Shown: positions 55,750 to 64,000 of the stretch, piece after piece
Position numbering within the stretch: the first letter of the stretch is position 1
Layout: each line of letters opens with the position of its first letter
Assembly: GCF_003337375.1 (NCBI RefSeq)
Contig: NZ_QPJD01000002.1
Span: 1 to 64,000, forward strand
Length of the DNA stretch: 64,000 nt
Direction of reading: 5' to 3'
Origin: Paenibacillus prosopidis
GTDB lineage: Bacteria > Bacillota > Bacilli > Paenibacillales > Paenibacillaceae
Translations under genes and position numbers: made by a program
The notes under the pieces: generated by a model
Databases searched by the model: none
Told to the model about the DNA's origin: nothing
The model's input: only the letters and a program-made list of their open reading frames with translations

Positions 55750-56106
55750 TCAACTCCCTTCGATATTGATCAAATTTTTTATCTTTTTCTTGAATAAATC
55801 GTAACGATATTGTTGTACCGCTCGCGCTCGAGCCTTCTTCCCCATACTTTTCAGTTTCGCCGGATCGTTTGCCAGCTGATCGATCACCTTGGCAAGCGAT
55901 TTAGTATCCTCTTTGTTTATCAATACGCCGGTTTCCCTATCGATAATGATTTCTTGTAAACCGCCGGAGTTATAGGCGACAATGCATTTTCCAAATGCCA
56001 TCGCCTCCAGCGCCCCATTAGCCAACGCTTCTTTAATGACACTGGTAACTGCAACCAAATCTACTGCAGGAAGCACTTCCGATATATTTTGAGAGCACAC
56101 CCAGAT
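55750..56106 (-). pseudogene. C-terminal half of a GT4 glycosyltransferase
   Basis: About 116 residues: ALANGALEAMAFGKCIVAYN, SGGLQEIIIDRETGVLINKE and LKSMGKKARARAVQQY are the donor-binding end (ExxxxxxxE motif) of a family 4 enzyme. The N-terminal half is missing; IS1182-like sequence begins at its 5' end. In 55500-55749 I see only a short hydrophobic frame of no known family. Confidence 0.85.
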
Positions 56107-56712
56107 ATTTGGCCTGTCGGCAACGACAGGCCATTATTTCGACTATTCACTTATAAACTTTGTTTACGAACTTATTCAAGATTCGTATTGCCGCTATTAT
56201 GGGCGTCCCGCCAATGAACCAGAGATGCTCTTTTGCCTTCTCTTTCTTCAGATTCTTTACAACCTCTCCGATGAACGTGTAATTGGTGAGACATAAGTAA
56301 ACTTAACTTATCGTTGATTCATTGGTGTAAACCCAGAAGATCCACTACCTGATCCTAGTCAACTCTCCCGGTTTCGGAACTACCGATTAGGTACCAGTAG
56401 GGTTGATGAGTTGCTCTTGCACATTGTGCGCCAGTGCGTCGATAAAGGCTTGATTAAATCCAAGACGATTTCGGTGGATGCTGCACATACCGTTGCGGAT
56501 GCACAAAAGAAGAAACCGCTTAAGGTACTGCAGGACAAACCGCTTGCGTAGAACCGTGCTTAAGCGGCATCCCAAATTACGAGGCAAGCTGCCGAAACCA
56601 CCGCAATATGCCAAAGATAATCCCGAGGCTGCAAAGATGATGCACTATCACTTGGCTGATCTGGGGGAAACTGTGGAAGAACTCCTACCTGATCACGAAG
56701 GGGCGATTACAA
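56107..56712 (+). mobile_element. IS1182/IS5-like transposase fragment
   Basis: In broken frames: YELIQDSYCRYYGRPANEPE, MLFCLLFLQILYNLSDERVI, GVNPEDPLPDPSQLSRFRNY, ELLLHIVRQCVDKGLIKSKT, ISVDAAHTVADAQKKKPL and KLRGKLPKPPQYAKDN. This is the DUF772 N-terminal part and first catalytic Asp of an IS1182-type DDE transposase. The C-terminal half is replaced by the dispersed repeat at 56713. A hairpin (56111-56132) marks the left junction. Confidence 0.8.
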
Positions 56713-57205
56713 ACAGACTTCGAATCGCCTTTTTCCTTCGCAATGATTTAGTTGCTGGTTACGGATTTAAGGAATTAACTCCTGAAGAAGCATGCCACCC
56801 TTAGCGTATGGTCCATACCTTCCATTTGATTGGTCCTATGTTGAAATATAATGCTATTATGCAAAAATAATAATACCCATTAATGTGTGAAGTGCACCCC
56901 TTAGAATAGACATTGGAAAAACCTCTTAGGTTAATCGAAATACAGGCTTATGTTGATTGTGGCTTTCCATTTCCTGCCCCCTCGCCTTTCCGTTGCTACT
57001 CGTTCTGGTCATAGCCGGAATGGCGGCTATATTCGAATTCAGCTTGCAGAAGATCGTCATTCCTACAACATCTTTTCTCCAGGAAATATGTAGTGAGATC
57101 GGCCATCTTCATATGTAGAAGGCAGCCGCCGTTTCCTTATCTTCCCCAATACATATGTATATTTTATTAGTCCATATTGCCGACATAGGGGGGATTTATG
57201 AGCGC
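56713..57205 (+). repeat. dispersed repeat, copy B
   Basis: Similar to copy A at 46740-47185: FFLRNDLVAGYGFKELTPEE, then a one-base loss, and later RNGGYIRIQLAEDRHSYNIF. It contains an extra stretch of about 60 bases (56855-56925) absent from copy A. In both places it stands next to broken transposase or glycosyltransferase sequence. 57206-57495 is non-coding leader of the sulfotransferase. Confidence 0.7.
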
Positions 57206-57509
57206 TCTCTATAACAACATCGGAACGATGCTGGAACCAACCGGTTATGCCCTCCATTTACAAGAGCAGTTTCCAAGTTTTATCTTGAAGTGCATAACTC
57301 ATGTAAATACTGAATATTGTTAAAAATTGTTTCTTGTTTCAGCAAATAACTTGGTTGTAAGTTATTTTTCTATCATTCTCTTAATCTAGGAGGAAGTTGA
57401 CCATAATCTTAATCATGTCGTCGTTAGTCTAAATTATAAAATCGGCGTACCATTTCAAAAATACTGAGTATACGGGAAAACATTTAATTATTGTGGGAGG
57501 AATATGAAT

Positions 57510-58289
57510 ATGCTAAATCCAAATGAATTAGTTGTTTTTGTACACATAATGAAGACGGGCGGGACTACTTTGAGGGTTAATTTTCTGGTTCAGCAATATG
57601 AATCGGATGTGGTGGGGTTAAACAGTCCAGAAGAAATCATTGAAAAAGCGATGAACGAAAGTACCAAATATATCAGTGGTCATTTTGGCTTTGGGCTTTA
57701 TAAAGCTGGTTCCATTAATAAAATGTTCATTAAGAGTGATTTTCCGCGGCCTTTACACTACATTACGTTGCTTCGTGAACCTGTGGATCGCATTATTTCA
57801 CTTTATTATGATATACAGCGTAGGTTTCCCGACCACCCTGCTGTTAGAAACAAGGACCTAAAAGAATTTGTAGAGACAAAAAATGCATTTTATGAACCCA
57901 ATCTACAAACATTGTTTATAACCGGTGGTATTCTAGACTTCAAACTTGCAACAGAACGTATCACCAATGACTTTAAAGTGGTTGGAATCACGGAATTATT
58001 TAATGAATCAGTTTTTCTAATGAAAAAAGAGTTAGGATGGGATAAAATCACCAGCCTTCATCAAATTTCGGAACGATCCATGACGTATTTCCACACCACC
58101 AAACTCAACAATAATCCTAAACGTCAAAAACGAGATCAAATTTCCAGAGATTTAATCGAATTTATTGAAAGAAGCAATTCGCTAGATATTCAACTGTATC
58201 AGTTTGCCAAGGAATATTTGATTCAGAGGATTAATTCCTTAGATTTAAAAACCAAAGAAGAGATGGATTCGTTTTTGGGGAACAGTTAA
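57510..58289 (+). CDS. sulfotransferase family protein (PAPS-dependent)
   Basis: 259 residues from ATG 57510, 9 bases after GGGAGG; ATG 57504 is too close. VVFVHIMKTGGTTLRVNF is the 5'-phosphosulfate-binding loop (K-x-G-G-T-x-L) and HYITLLREPVDRIISLYYDI the 3'-phosphate-binding motif (R-E-P-x-x-R-x-x-S) of Sulfotransfer_2-type enzymes, which move sulfate from PAPS to carbohydrates. No signal peptide, so it acts in the cytoplasm on a precursor glycan. cysC nearby can supply PAPS. One of the few intact genes in this part of the island. Confidence 0.85.
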   Translation: MLNPNELVVFVHIMKTGGTTLRVNFLVQQYESDVVGLNSPEEIIEKAMNESTKYISGHFGFGLYKAGSINKMFIKSDFPRPLHYITLLREPVDRIISLYYDIQRRFPDHPAVRNKDLKEFVETKNAFYEPNLQTLFITGGILDFKLATERITNDFKVVGITELFNESVFLMKKELGWDKITSLHQISERSMTYFHTTKLNNNPKRQKRDQISRDLIEFIERSNSLDIQLYQFAKEYLIQRINSLDLKTKEEMDSFLGNS

Positions 58290-58351
58290 CTCAAGTCGGC
58301 GGCCAATATAGTTGATGGTCAAATCCGAACCGCTACTGTCCGTTTGTTGTG

Positions 58352-58388
58352 AATAAGCACTTTGTTTTCGCAGAAACAGGTGCTTATT
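58352..58388 (+). terminator. possible terminator after the sulfotransferase gene
   Basis: AATAAGCAC and GTGCTTATT pair around a loop, with further pairing of GTTT and AAAC inside. No strong T-run beyond TTATTTG, so moderate confidence. Confidence 0.5.
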
Positions 58389-58461
58389 TGTACATAGGAA
58401 CGGATTGCCGATATTTTGATACCGCTTAAACTTTTAGCAAATTATAGCGAAGGGGTTACGG

Positions 58462-58992
58462 GTGATCTACTACCATGATTTTCAAATAAATTTGTTACGC
58501 AGCCTTGGGAAGAAGAATTTGTTCCCAAACTTAGACTATTGTCCGAATTGCCGGGCGAAAAACGGTTTACTGCGCCATGGTTTCTATGAGCGAAATGCGA
58601 TTGAAGACGACATGATCGTGCGAATCCCGATTTGCCGCTTGTTGTGTCCCGACTGCGGGAAGACGATTTTTTTATTCTGCCGATGTTTCTTCCGCCAATT
58701 GCGAGGGTTTATGAGAAACGGGCGTACGGTAAGCAACGGAAATAGAACTGTTCTTTTGGGAAGCGGGCGAACGAGCGCGGGCGAACGAGCACTTTTGCCA
58801 AGGGAGCCAAAAGAAAAGGCCATAAAGATGCTGCAGATGATCCAAGCTTTTGGGAAAGCAACCTACATCAAAGGGTGGTGGCATCATCGCGTTAATAGCT
58901 TTATGGCAGCACCATTTTACCATGGTAGCGAAAACCGAATAACGTTTCCACATCCTTATTTCCTCGTCCCCGTCCCATTCGATAGGTTATGA
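58462..58992 (+). pseudogene. DUF6431-like zinc-finger protein of a transposon, frameshifted
   Basis: YCPNCRAKNGLLRHGFYERN followed by VRIPICRLLCPDCGKTI matches the N-terminus of DUF6431 proteins, which accompany a Mu-like transposase in Bacillales elements. At a run of seven T the frame slips; the true continuation ILPMFLPPIARVYEKRAYGK is in the next frame. A second shift later restores a C-terminus (MLQMIQAFGKATYIKGWWHH). The intact-looking 176-residue frame is therefore partly artefact. Confidence 0.7.
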
Positions 58993-59048
58993 TTATTCAT
59001 AACGGTTAGCCGGCTTAGCCTACTGATCACAAGGAGGCGATATAACCG

Positions 59049-59405
59049 ATGGATGAAGGAATCAGAGAGAAAATTGCGTTGTTTCGTTACGGTATGATTG
59101 CACCGCTGTTAAACGGCAGGTGGATCGAAAGGCTTATTTGGCGGAGGTGTCGTCCAAAAAGCATGACGTACCTGTTTATGGGGAGAAAACCTAAGCGATT
59201 TGCAGAACCGGAGCTGCTGGCAAAAGCGTTCCTCCACTGCGAGGATCGGAAGTGGACAAGGCCGGTTGTTTCAGCTTCCATGGCAAGAAATACGAAGTGG
59301 TCCTCTTCATTGGGCGAACGGTTCAAGTCGTGTACGACCCGGCGGACATTACGGAAGTAACGATTGAGTATGAAGGGTATGCCCGTGGAAAGCCCGTGAA
59401 TTGGT
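59049..59405 (+). pseudogene. remnant of a Mu-like DDE transposase
   Basis: It opens MDEGIREKIALFRYGMIAPL (AAGGAGG upstream). After a large deletion it ends with ELLAKAFLHCEDRK and, in another frame, KYEVVLFIGRTVQVVYDPAD, ITEVTIEYEGYARG, the C-terminal barrel region. The DDE core is gone. It belongs with the DUF6431 gene before it. 59406-59640 has no gene. Confidence 0.7.
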
Positions 59406-59651
59406 GATTGGGGAACGTATCTGCCGGCTGTGGCCCAGATGATTCGGTAATGATGCCTATATTATAGGAAATCAAGAAGTATACAAGATGTTGAATCCCG
59501 TTTTGATACACATTTCGAGAGTATGAAAATCCGCTCCGATCAGCTGGAGGTTACATCAGACCCTAAGAAGCCTTCCTTTTTCGAAAATATATACGATCCG
59601 GGAAACGGCTGACACTTATGACGAAAGGGGCTGTCTATAATAGAATGATAT

Positions 59652-59710
59652 GCTCCCCTTACGGTAGACAGGTTAAATAATAAAACCTGCTATCGTAAGG
59701 GGAGCTTTTT
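59652..59710 (+). terminator. large hairpin at the IS3 left end
   Basis: GCTCCCCTTACGGTAG with CAGG (59652-59672) pairs with CCTGCTATCGTAAGGGGAGC (59686-59705), followed by TTTTT, directly before the transposase start. It would stop transcripts entering the element from outside. Confidence 0.75.
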
Positions 59711-59711
59711 C

Positions 59712-60577
59712 ATGGCTAAAAGCAATCAATATAGTGCACTAGAGAAATTCGCTATCTTACAGGAGCTTGAAACGGGTCGTAGTCGACTTATAGATGTTGC
59801 ACAGAAATATGGCATTAGCAAAACGACACTGGTCAAATGGAGACATCAATATCAATTGGATGGCTCAGAGGGTTTAGAGCCCCGAAAATTCCATAAAAGC
59901 TATCCAGAAGAGCTTAAATTACAAGCTGTCATGGATTACCTCTCAGGGAATGGCTCACAGTACGAAATTATCGATAAATATAAGATCGCCAGCCGAACAC
60001 AACTCCAAAACGGATTACCAATTATAATGGTCATAGCAGCTTAAAGTCTCGTGAATCTGGAGGAACAAGGGCTATGACAAAAGGACGGTCTACAGATTGG
60101 AAAGAACGGATTGATATTGTCTTATATTGCTTATCCCAAAATCGTAATTATCAAGCTACATCGGAGAAGTATCAAGTTTCATACCAACAAGTTTACCAGT
60201 GGTTAAGAAGTATAAAGCTGGCGGTCAAGATGCTCTATAAGATGGTCGAGGGGAGTATGAAATTGAGCGGCTTAGAGCGGAGAATGCTTTCCTAAAAAAG
60301 TTACAGGAACTCGAAAGGAGAGGATATTAAGCCGGGTTAGGCATGAAAGGCGCTATCTTGCGATTCAGTCCGTACACCAGGAACAGCATTGTTGTATTCG
60401 CCTGCTTTGCCACATTGCCGGCGTGTCACATTCTGGCTACTATAAGTGGTTGAATCGCAAAGAGAGCGTTCACGAGCAGGGAAATCTGCAACTTACACAG
60501 GCTATGATTGTGTTATACGAGCAAGTGGACGGAATTTATGGCTATCGTCAGCTAACCCTGAATCTAAGAAAGCGCTT
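59712..60577 (+). mobile_element. IS3-family (IS150 group) element, truncated
   Basis: OrfA from 59712 (KFAILQELETGRSRLIDVAQ; GISKTTLVKWRHQYQLDGSE; later KERIDIVLYCLSQNRNYQAT) carries two helix-turn-helix units in two frames and ends with ERLRAENAFLKKLQELERRG. OrfB begins in yet another frame (HIAGVSHSGYYKWLNRKESV; VLYEQVDGIYGYRQLTLNLR) and stops at about 60577, before the DDE core, where IS4 sequence of opposite strand begins. Several single-base breaks, inactive. Confidence 0.85.
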
Positions 60578-60579
60578 AC

Positions 60580-60985
60580 CGGCGGCTTTGCTCATGCCTA
60601 AACGTTGGAACAATTTTTGCACAAAATCGCGGAACACGGATTCCAGAAAAGCGGGATCCATCTCGCGCCATTTCCGGGAGAGTTGGGATGTGCTGATGGT
60701 CGTCAAATTGATCGTTTCTTGTAGTTTCCCGTTCTGCTTCACATTTAAGCTAATGTCGGTGTACGACTGAATCTGCATCAATTGAGCGAAAACGAAAAGT
60801 TTAGCTGTGGTTACACTATCCAGTTTCTTCACGTACTTGTCCAGATCCAACTGTTCAATCTGTTCTAGCATCAATTTCGGATTTAACGGAATCAGGTATT
60901 CCGTTAACGTGGATTTTATGGTATTCTTGTCCATGCGATCTTGTTATTAGTGATTTGGACAGGACTACCTGTTCCCCTAATAATA
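60580..60985 (-). mobile_element. IS4-family transposase, N-terminal fragment
   Basis: Reverse-strand frame from ATG 60934: MDKNTIKSTLTEYLIPLNPK, LDLDKYVKKLDSVTTAKLFV, FAQLMQIQSYTDISLNVKQN and INLTTISTSQLSRKWREMDP, the DUF4372 start of IS4-type transposases. Homology ends at about 60585 against the IS3 fragment, so the catalytic part is missing. 60935-60985 is the element's upstream end. Confidence 0.85.
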
Positions 60986-61084
60986 AGGTTTTTTTATGGA
61001 CAAAACCGACTTAAATATCACATCTTTAGCACAATTTACATCATGGTTTTCATGCAAAACTGCTTGACAAATTGAAATTATGTT

Positions 61085-61370
61085 TATCAAAGCTACTGAT
61101 TATTTCTAAATAAAGTTACAATTTTTTTTTGCTTACCCAATGCATAATTAAAAGCAAAAATATTCTTAACATCATTTAGAACAATATTGAGATTTAACAG
61201 CGCATATTAACGGAACGGGTTCAAAACAATATATAGTTGCTGATGGTTCAATTTTCGCCAAGGGAATAGACATCAAACCAATATTTGCACCTGCATCAAG
61301 AACTTTGCTTCCTGGCGTTATAATAGAATTTAGATAATTCAACTCTTGAGACTTCGAATACTATTCCTTG
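61085..61370 (-). pseudogene. FkbM family methyltransferase fragment
   Basis: The frame reads YLNSIITPGSKVLDAGANIG, LMSIPLAKIEPSATIYCFEP, VPLICA; a second frame continues NLNIVLNDVKNIFAFNYALG. VLD-GANIG and FEPVP are FkbM motifs I and II. The rest is missing. FkbM enzymes O-methylate sugars and are common in glycan loci. Confidence 0.8.
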
Positions 61371-61492
61371 TCTTAAAGTATGACTAGTTACTATATCTTC
61401 TTAATGTGTGTAAAACAGAAAAAATAATTCATTAAATACTATATTTGCTAAAAAAAGGATTCAATTAACTACATCTCATTACTATATGAGGA

Positions 61493-62095
61493 TTATCTAC
61501 CTTCCGTGCAAAACTGAAAACATAAAGTTCCATCTTCGATAAGACAAATTCGATCCCCTTCAATTCTATTCATCCCATCAATTACTGCCGTCACATCGGG
61601 CACAAACATATTTCCGTAGTCGTGCCAACAAATAATGCCTCCCCCTTTTCTTATCACTTGTCGTGCTAAATGTGTATCAAACAAAACACCCTCAGAAGAA
61701 TGATCGCCGTCAATGAATATTAAATCAGCTACAGGGAGAGCTTCTGGGGATATATCCCTTGAACCATTTGGTCTTAAAATCAGCTCTACTCTTGTGTCAT
61801 TCTTAATGCATTCTCCTGCTATTTGAGGTACTTCCGATTGTTGAATAGCTAATGGAGTTTGAGAACCGGGCGTTAAATCTATTCCTATATATCTTTCAAT
61901 CCATGGACTATTGTCTAGAATAATTTTTGCCGTCTCTCCTCTTTGAATGCCGATTTCGATTACTGTTTTAGGGTGAAACTTCCGAGAGAATGCAACTAAT
62001 GGCTCTACATCTTGCTGAGTGAAAAAAGGCCGTTCTCCAACGAATACACCGCTGCCGAAAATTTTAAAAAAAGTTTCTCTGTCGATTCTGCTCAT
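61493..62095 (-). CDS. class I SAM methyltransferase (Methyltransf_24 / CmcI-like)
   Basis: 200 residues, close paralogue of the gene at 40561: TVIEIGIQRGETAKIILDNS (SAM loop), VADLIFIDGDHSSEGVLFDT and GGGIICWHDYGNMFVPDVTA. It probably O-methylates a sugar of the glycan. It is divergent from the 333-aa glycosyltransferase across a 180-base region that recurs elsewhere in the island, so the two are likely co-regulated from back-to-back promoters. Confidence 0.85.
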   Translation of the reverse strand: MSRIDRETFFKIFGSGVFVGERPFFTQQDVEPLVAFSRKFHPKTVIEIGIQRGETAKIILDNSPWIERYIGIDLTPGSQTPLAIQQSEVPQIAGECIKNDTRVELILRPNGSRDISPEALPVADLIFIDGDHSSEGVLFDTHLARQVIRKGGGIICWHDYGNMFVPDVTAVIDGMNRIEGDRICLIEDGTLCFQFCTEGR

Positions 62096-62109
62096 AATAA
62101 ATCCCCCCT

Positions 62110-62277
62110 TCGATGAGCATTCATATTAAACTATGCGGCACAGAGAGCAAATGAAACTATAATTTAGTCCAATTTTTTGGGCAATGTTGGGAAACACAAC
62201 CTCTAAAGTCATGCATAAATTATTTTGTATGAGTATTGCTTCTTAAAGAGAACAGATAGAAAGAAGGGAATGGGATC
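62110..62277. repeat. shared bidirectional leader of the glycan module
   Basis: This intergenic region between the methyltransferase and the 333-aa glycosyltransferase is repeated (as reverse complement) at 49558-49680 for its glycosyltransferase side and at 54246-54345 for its methyltransferase side. It contains AACACAACCTCTAAAGTCAT and the ribosome site AAGAAGGGAATGGG. Conservation between copies whose genes have decayed suggests recent duplication. Confidence 0.85.
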
Positions 62278-63279
62278 ATGCGTATTTTATATGTGTCGGT
62301 ACATGAGGTATTAGAGTATGATGAGTTGAAAATGTTTACTGAATTAGGATACGAATGTTTTTCTCATGGTGCATATTGCCGTCCGCATTTAGGAAGTCGA
62401 CTCCGCCCGCCTATTCCTGAAATGCCTTATGACCCGCATTTCGCGAGTTTGGTTGACCAATCCCCCAAAGATGATCTGCATCCAGATTTGATCAAAGATA
62501 AAGACATAATAATCATTATGCATACGCCCTCAATCGTTATTAATAACTGGGAGAAGATAAAGCATAAACGGGTAATTTGGCGGTCCATCGGTCAATCAGT
62601 CGCTGGGGTTGAACAAGTCCTCCAGCCTTACCGTAATCAAGGTTTGGAAATCGTGCGTTATTCGCCTAGAGAAAGAATGATCCCCGGTTACATTGGAGAA
62701 GATGCGGTGATCCGGTTTTACAAAGATCCAACAGAATATAATGGATGGATTGGAAACAAGAGTCAAATCATGGCTTTAAATCAGTCAATGAGAGAACGAG
62801 CGATCGATTGCAATTACGATGTTTTTCAAAAAACATGCAGCGGATATCCATTTAAACTGTTTGGCCGAGGGAACGAGGGGGTGCCCGAAAGCTCAGGGGA
62901 ATTAACCTATGAACAATTAAAGCAAGAGTTGAGAGAAAATCGCGTCTTTTTTTATACCGGCACTCAGGTCACGAGTTATACACTTGGATTTATTGAGGCA
63001 TTTATGACCGGTATTCCCATTGTTTCCATAGGGGAAAAGCTAGGCAATCATGAGTTTTATAAACAGCAGACATTTGAAATTCAGGAGATTATTGAAAACG
63101 GCAAGGAAGGATTCGTTTCCGACGATATTCTAGAGTTAAAAATATATTTGCATAATTTATTGTTAGACCATGGACTTGCCAAAACAATCAGTGAAAATGC
63201 AAGAAATAAAGCGATTCAATTATTCGGAAAAGATAACATAAAACAACAATGGAACAACTATCTAAGTAAGGGGAGATAG
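62278..63279 (+). CDS. 333-aa glycosyltransferase, GT-B type, intact module copy
   Basis: 333 residues, almost the same as the gene at 48556 and the pseudogene at 41391: MRILYVSVHEVLEYDELKMF, IIIIMHTPSIVINNWEKIKH, RVIWRSIGQS, RENRVFFYTGTQVTSYTLGF, IEAFMTGIPIVSIGEKLGNH. The C-terminal half is a GT-B donor domain. It is followed after 5 bases by a second glycosyltransferase, so the two form an operon. Differences between copies cluster in the first 60 residues and around 140-215. Confidence 0.85.
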   Translation: MRILYVSVHEVLEYDELKMFTELGYECFSHGAYCRPHLGSRLRPPIPEMPYDPHFASLVDQSPKDDLHPDLIKDKDIIIIMHTPSIVINNWEKIKHKRVIWRSIGQSVAGVEQVLQPYRNQGLEIVRYSPRERMIPGYIGEDAVIRFYKDPTEYNGWIGNKSQIMALNQSMRERAIDCNYDVFQKTCSGYPFKLFGRGNEGVPESSGELTYEQLKQELRENRVFFYTGTQVTSYTLGFIEAFMTGIPIVSIGEKLGNHEFYKQQTFEIQEIIENGKEGFVSDDILELKIYLHNLLLDHGLAKTISENARNKAIQLFGKDNIKQQWNNYLSKGR

Positions 63280-63284
63280 AAATC

Positions 63285-64000
63285 ATGGTTTTACCTTCAG
63301 GTATATTGTGGGCAGGACCTGTACGCGATATCGGGGGGTATGGCAATGCATCGCGAAATTATATCAGAGCATTGCAACTTACCGGACTTCCTTTAAACGT
63401 TATTGATATTGGAGATGCAGATCAAGAACTTGGAGAAGATGATTTTCGCTTGATTTCCAATGCCCTAAATTCTAATGTTCCGTTGGGCGATACCCCGGTT
63501 TTACTCATTCATGGACAGCCCGAATATTTTGACAGAATAAAGAAGGGCAATTTTATAAAAAAAATTGGAGTAACAGTATTTGAAACAGACCGGATTCCTC
63601 AACATTGGGCAAATTTATGCAATACGATGGATGAGATATGGGTGTTTACCCATTTCAACTATGAGACATTTACCAAATATGGTGTCCAGCCTTCAAAAGT
63701 AAAAATTCTGAATCATACCATCGATTATGCGCAGTATGATAAAACTTTCCCTCCATATCCTTTTCCTCCGGAAGTAAAGTCCTTTAAATTTTTATACACC
63801 TTGGCATTTGATTACCGGAAAGGATTGGATTTACTCATACCTAGCTTTTGTGAAGAGTTTTCAATTACGGAAGATGTCAGTCTCATATTGAAGATTTATG
63901 TCCCTAACTGGACAAAAGAAGATAATGTTCTCGATGTGATCTCATCATATATTCCGGACAAAATTAACAACCCCCACATCCATTTCATTATGGGAAAAAT
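63285..64000 (+). CDS. glycosyltransferase, GT-B type, cut by the window edge
   Basis: ATG at 63285 with GGGGAGAT upstream; open for 238 codons to the end of the window. MVLPSGILWAGPVRDIGGYG (acceptor-side glycine loop), NASRNYIRALQLTGLPLNVI, VFETDRIPQHWANLCNTMDE, FTHFNYETFTKYGVQPSKVK and FLYTLAFDYRKGLDLLIPSF match the family 4-type enzymes of this island. The missing 3' part should hold a donor-domain motif like GKPVISINWGGCTEFMN, seen in the decayed copy at 45037. No stops, so it seems intact. Confidence 0.85.
   Translation, partial: MVLPSGILWAGPVRDIGGYGNASRNYIRALQLTGLPLNVIDIGDADQELGEDDFRLISNALNSNVPLGDTPVLLIHGQPEYFDRIKKGNFIKKIGVTVFETDRIPQHWANLCNTMDEIWVFTHFNYETFTKYGVQPSKVKILNHTIDYAQYDKTFPPYPFPPEVKSFKFLYTLAFDYRKGLDLLIPSFCEEFSITEDVSLILKIYVPNWTKEDNVLDVISSYIPDKINNPHIHFIMGK

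Noticed and set aside
1..64000. tRNA, rRNA or riboswitch genes
   Set aside because: I looked for T-loop/CCA-type patterns, 16S/23S landmarks and common riboswitch cores by eye and found none that I could support.

Overview
The window looks like the chromosome of a spore-forming Bacillota of the Paenibacillus type. The evidence is a gerKA/gerKB/gerKC germinant-receptor operon, a SleB-type cortex-lytic enzyme, XerS, a YdjO-like zinc-ribbon protein, DUF1292 and DUF4166 proteins, strong Bacillus-type ribosome binding sites (many with GTG or TTG starts) and a Pro/Gly-repeat coat-like protein. No rRNA, tRNA or CRISPR array was seen.

Left half (about 1-32,300): ordinary, compact chromosome with mostly intact genes. 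In order: a repeat-rich coat-like protein; an MFS transporter; a ferritin-like protein; small conserved proteins; a FAD monooxygenase divergent from its likely PadR regulator; a HAD nucleotidase; an aldo/keto reductase divergent from an AraC regulator; a GNAT acetyltransferase; a TIM-barrel isomerase; the gerK operon with an extra 41-residue ORF in front; a DinG-like helicase; a ClC channel; UppP; a radical SAM protein; a three-gene DUF4166/DoxX/DCC1 run; a two-component system; a lactonase; a FrnE-like DsbA protein; sleB; and xerS. Hidden here are a 26-residue holin-like type I toxin gene and three decayed genes (a lipoprotein, a GrpB-family gene and a PhzF-family gene).

Right half (about 32,300-64,000): an accessory surface-glycan island built mostly of glycosyltransferases and SAM methyltransferases, with gmd (GDP-mannose 4,6-dehydratase), cysC (APS kinase) and a PAPS-type sulfotransferase. 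It is heavily rearranged. Remnants of IS630, IS256, IS21, IS1380, IS1182-like, IS3, IS4 and Mu-like DDE elements and a group II intron lie between genes, and about half of the glycan genes are fragments. A module of methyltransferase, shared intergenic region, 333-aa glycosyltransferase and a second glycosyltransferase occurs about three times at different stages of decay; the copy at the right edge looks intact. The working picture is a glycan-decoration locus that grows by duplication and is eroded by insertion sequences. CysC and the sulfotransferase suggest that the glycan may be sulfated. Its attachment site (spore surface, S-layer or secreted polymer) cannot be told from the sequence.
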